From positions 806,001 to 870,000 of the forward strand of contig OX621175.1 of assembly GCA_951640195.1 (NCBI GenBank): a DNA stretch of 64,000 nt, written 5' to 3'. The position numbers and the translations under genes were made by a program. The notes below the pieces were generated by a model. The model searched no databases. It saw nothing but the letters and a program-made list of their open reading frames with translations, and was not told where the DNA came from. Shown here one piece after another: positions 62,925 to 64,000 of this stretch (positions are counted from its first letter, which is position 1; every line of letters starts with the position of its first letter). Source of the stretch: Porpolomopsis calyptriformis (lineage: Eukaryota; Basidiomycota; Agaricomycetes; Agaricales; Hygrophoraceae).

Positions 62925-64000
62925 TTGTTTTCATCCACAAAAAAGATGGCTCATTACGATTATGTGTGGACTATCGAGGCATCAATAAAATCACCAAGAA
63001 AGATCGTTACCTACTTCTGCTCATCTCCAATCTCCTAGACCATGCCAGCAAAGGTCGTATCTACACCAAAATTGATCTATGAATTGGATACTTCAATGTA
63101 CAGATCGCAGAAGGGGATGAATGGAAAACCACTTTCCATACCAGGTATGGTGCTTTCGAATTCTTGGTTATGCCCTTAGGTCTATGTAATGCCCCATCAA
63201 CATTTCAACATTTCATGAATGAAATCTTCTCCGACCTCTCCAATGTCTCCGTTGTAGTATATCTTGATGACATCCTTGTCTACTCAGATAACATTGAGGA
63301 TTACCAGAGGCATCTCCGCGAGGTACTCCGAAGACTCCGACTTAACAGTCTTTTCAGAAAATTGGAGAAATGTTTCTTCCATCAAGATACAATTGAATAC
63401 CTTGGATTTATCCTTTCCCCTGGTGGAATTACCATGGATCCTGCCAAAGTTCAAATTATCTTGGATTGGCCAGAACCACCGAAAATCAAGGATGTCCAGT
63501 TGTTCTTAGGTTTTGGAAATTTCTATAGGCATTTTATCAACAACTACTCAGGATTGGTATGTCCACTTACACGACTGACCCGGAAAAACATTCCATGGAA
63601 TTTCAATACTCAATGCAAATTCACATTTGAATCCCTGAAGCAGGCCTTCACTTCCACTCCAGTTCTTGTCAATTTCACTCTGGGATCATATCTGGTAGTA
63701 GAAACAGATGCCTCCGATTACGCCATAGCAGGCATTCTATCAACTTATGTGGATGATGAATTATTACATCCCATTGCATTCTACTCTTGGACTTTAACTC
63801 CACTGGAGTTGAACTACGATATCCATAACAAGGAACTATTAGCCATTCACGATAGTTTTCGCAACTGGCATTATTACCTTGAAGGCTCTTCTGACCCAAT
63901 CGACATTATCACTGATCACAAGAATTTGGTATACTTTTCTATGACCAAACTCCTGTCATGGCATCAGGCTCATTGGTCTGAGTTTCTATCAAGCTTTAAT
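62911..64000 (+). pseudogene. G5 pol: RT and RNase H, open to window end after one TGA
   Basis: [21 protein letters not shown], then TGA at 63080-63082 in the DL-x-IGYFNVQI block (fits CGA-to-TGA); MPLGLCNAPSTFQ; catalytic YLDDILVYSD near 63261-63290; LGFGNFYRHFI; RNase H ETDASDYAIAGIL near 63703-63740 and ITDHKNLVYF near 63908-63940. From 63083 to 64000 the frame is open and unterminated. Integrase is expected beyond the window. Confidence 0.92.

Larger units (their letters stand above)
35579..64000 (+). mobile_element. G5: Ty3/gypsy element hosting X and X-LTR f, runs off window
   Basis: 5' LTR from 35579, gag-protease to 37503, then X (37504-60700), pol from 60701, X-LTR f (61201-62910), RT and RNase H to the window end. 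The reading frame LLIDW at 37503 continues as VISSISF at 60706 once one CTGGG copy is dropped, and SRSPGG continues across X-LTR f. The left flank CGTCA (35574-35578) in G4 is the expected duplication; the partner is out of view. Confidence 0.9.

Noticed and set aside
1..64000. Many in-frame TGA codons at expected Arg positions could mean a variant genetic code.
   Set aside because: TAA and TAG also interrupt the same decayed genes, intact young ORFs do not use TGA internally, and the pattern fits C-to-T decay.

Overview
The window looks like a gene-poor, retrotransposon-saturated block of a filamentous fungus, most likely a basidiomycete. The reasons are chromodomain-bearing Ty3/gypsy elements, Ty1/copia remnants, 58-64 bp GT-AG introns, and a gag/pol family (element Z) of a type I associate with mushroom genomes. 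That placement is inference. I found no host housekeeping gene, rRNA, tRNA or CRISPR. Almost every base belongs to one of about fourteen retroelement insertions nested inside one another. Most boundaries are fixed by TG...CA termini, polypurine tracts (PPT) and 4-5 bp target-site duplications (TSD).

Layout. T1 (1-6305, minus, Ty3) is cut by the window start and sits in the 5' LTR of C1. C1 (6306-21728, plus, copia) is decayed and carries three further inserts: X-LTR copy a (7204-15832), which itself contains T2 (8037-14952, minus, Ty3); a 609 bp LTR-like insert (16687-17295); and X-LTR copy b (18338-20031). C1 lies in C2, an older minus-strand copia (21729-22624). C2 also holds a 139 bp solo LTR and the 3' end of G4 (22625-35578, minus, Ty3). 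G4 is split by W (26260-33588, plus, Ty3, CATTC TSD). G5 (35579-64000+, plus, Ty3) enters G4 in its RNase H and runs off the window. G5 contains X (37504-60700, CTGGG TSD) and X-LTR copy f (61201-62910). X contains Z (39918-52480), a 211 bp solo LTR and X-LTR copy d. By this reading the whole window lies inside C2.

The most unusual system is the X family. Its roughly 1.7 kb LTR occurs six times here: one LTR pair and four solo LTRs. On the strand antisense to the retrotransposon, the LTR carries a compact gene of three exons and two short phase-1 introns, predicted to encode 237 aa with a zinc-knuckle-like motif. It is uninterrupted in copies d and f, and in copy a it is broken only by T2. 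Both strands have a TATA box in the region between the divergent frames. The sense side starts the gag reading frame inside the LTR.

Other themes. T1 and T2 share a GGGTTTT-TAA gag/pol junction that suggests -1 frameshifting. W uses an ATGA gag/pol overlap. T1/T2, Z and apparently G4 carry extra ORFs after pol. Z has LTRs that look identical and intact long ORFs, so it is the youngest and possibly active element. The pol frames of T1, T2 and W are each stopped by a single TGA, and older copies are riddled with stops explainable by C-to-T or G-to-A transitions, which suggests methylation-linked or RIP-like decay.
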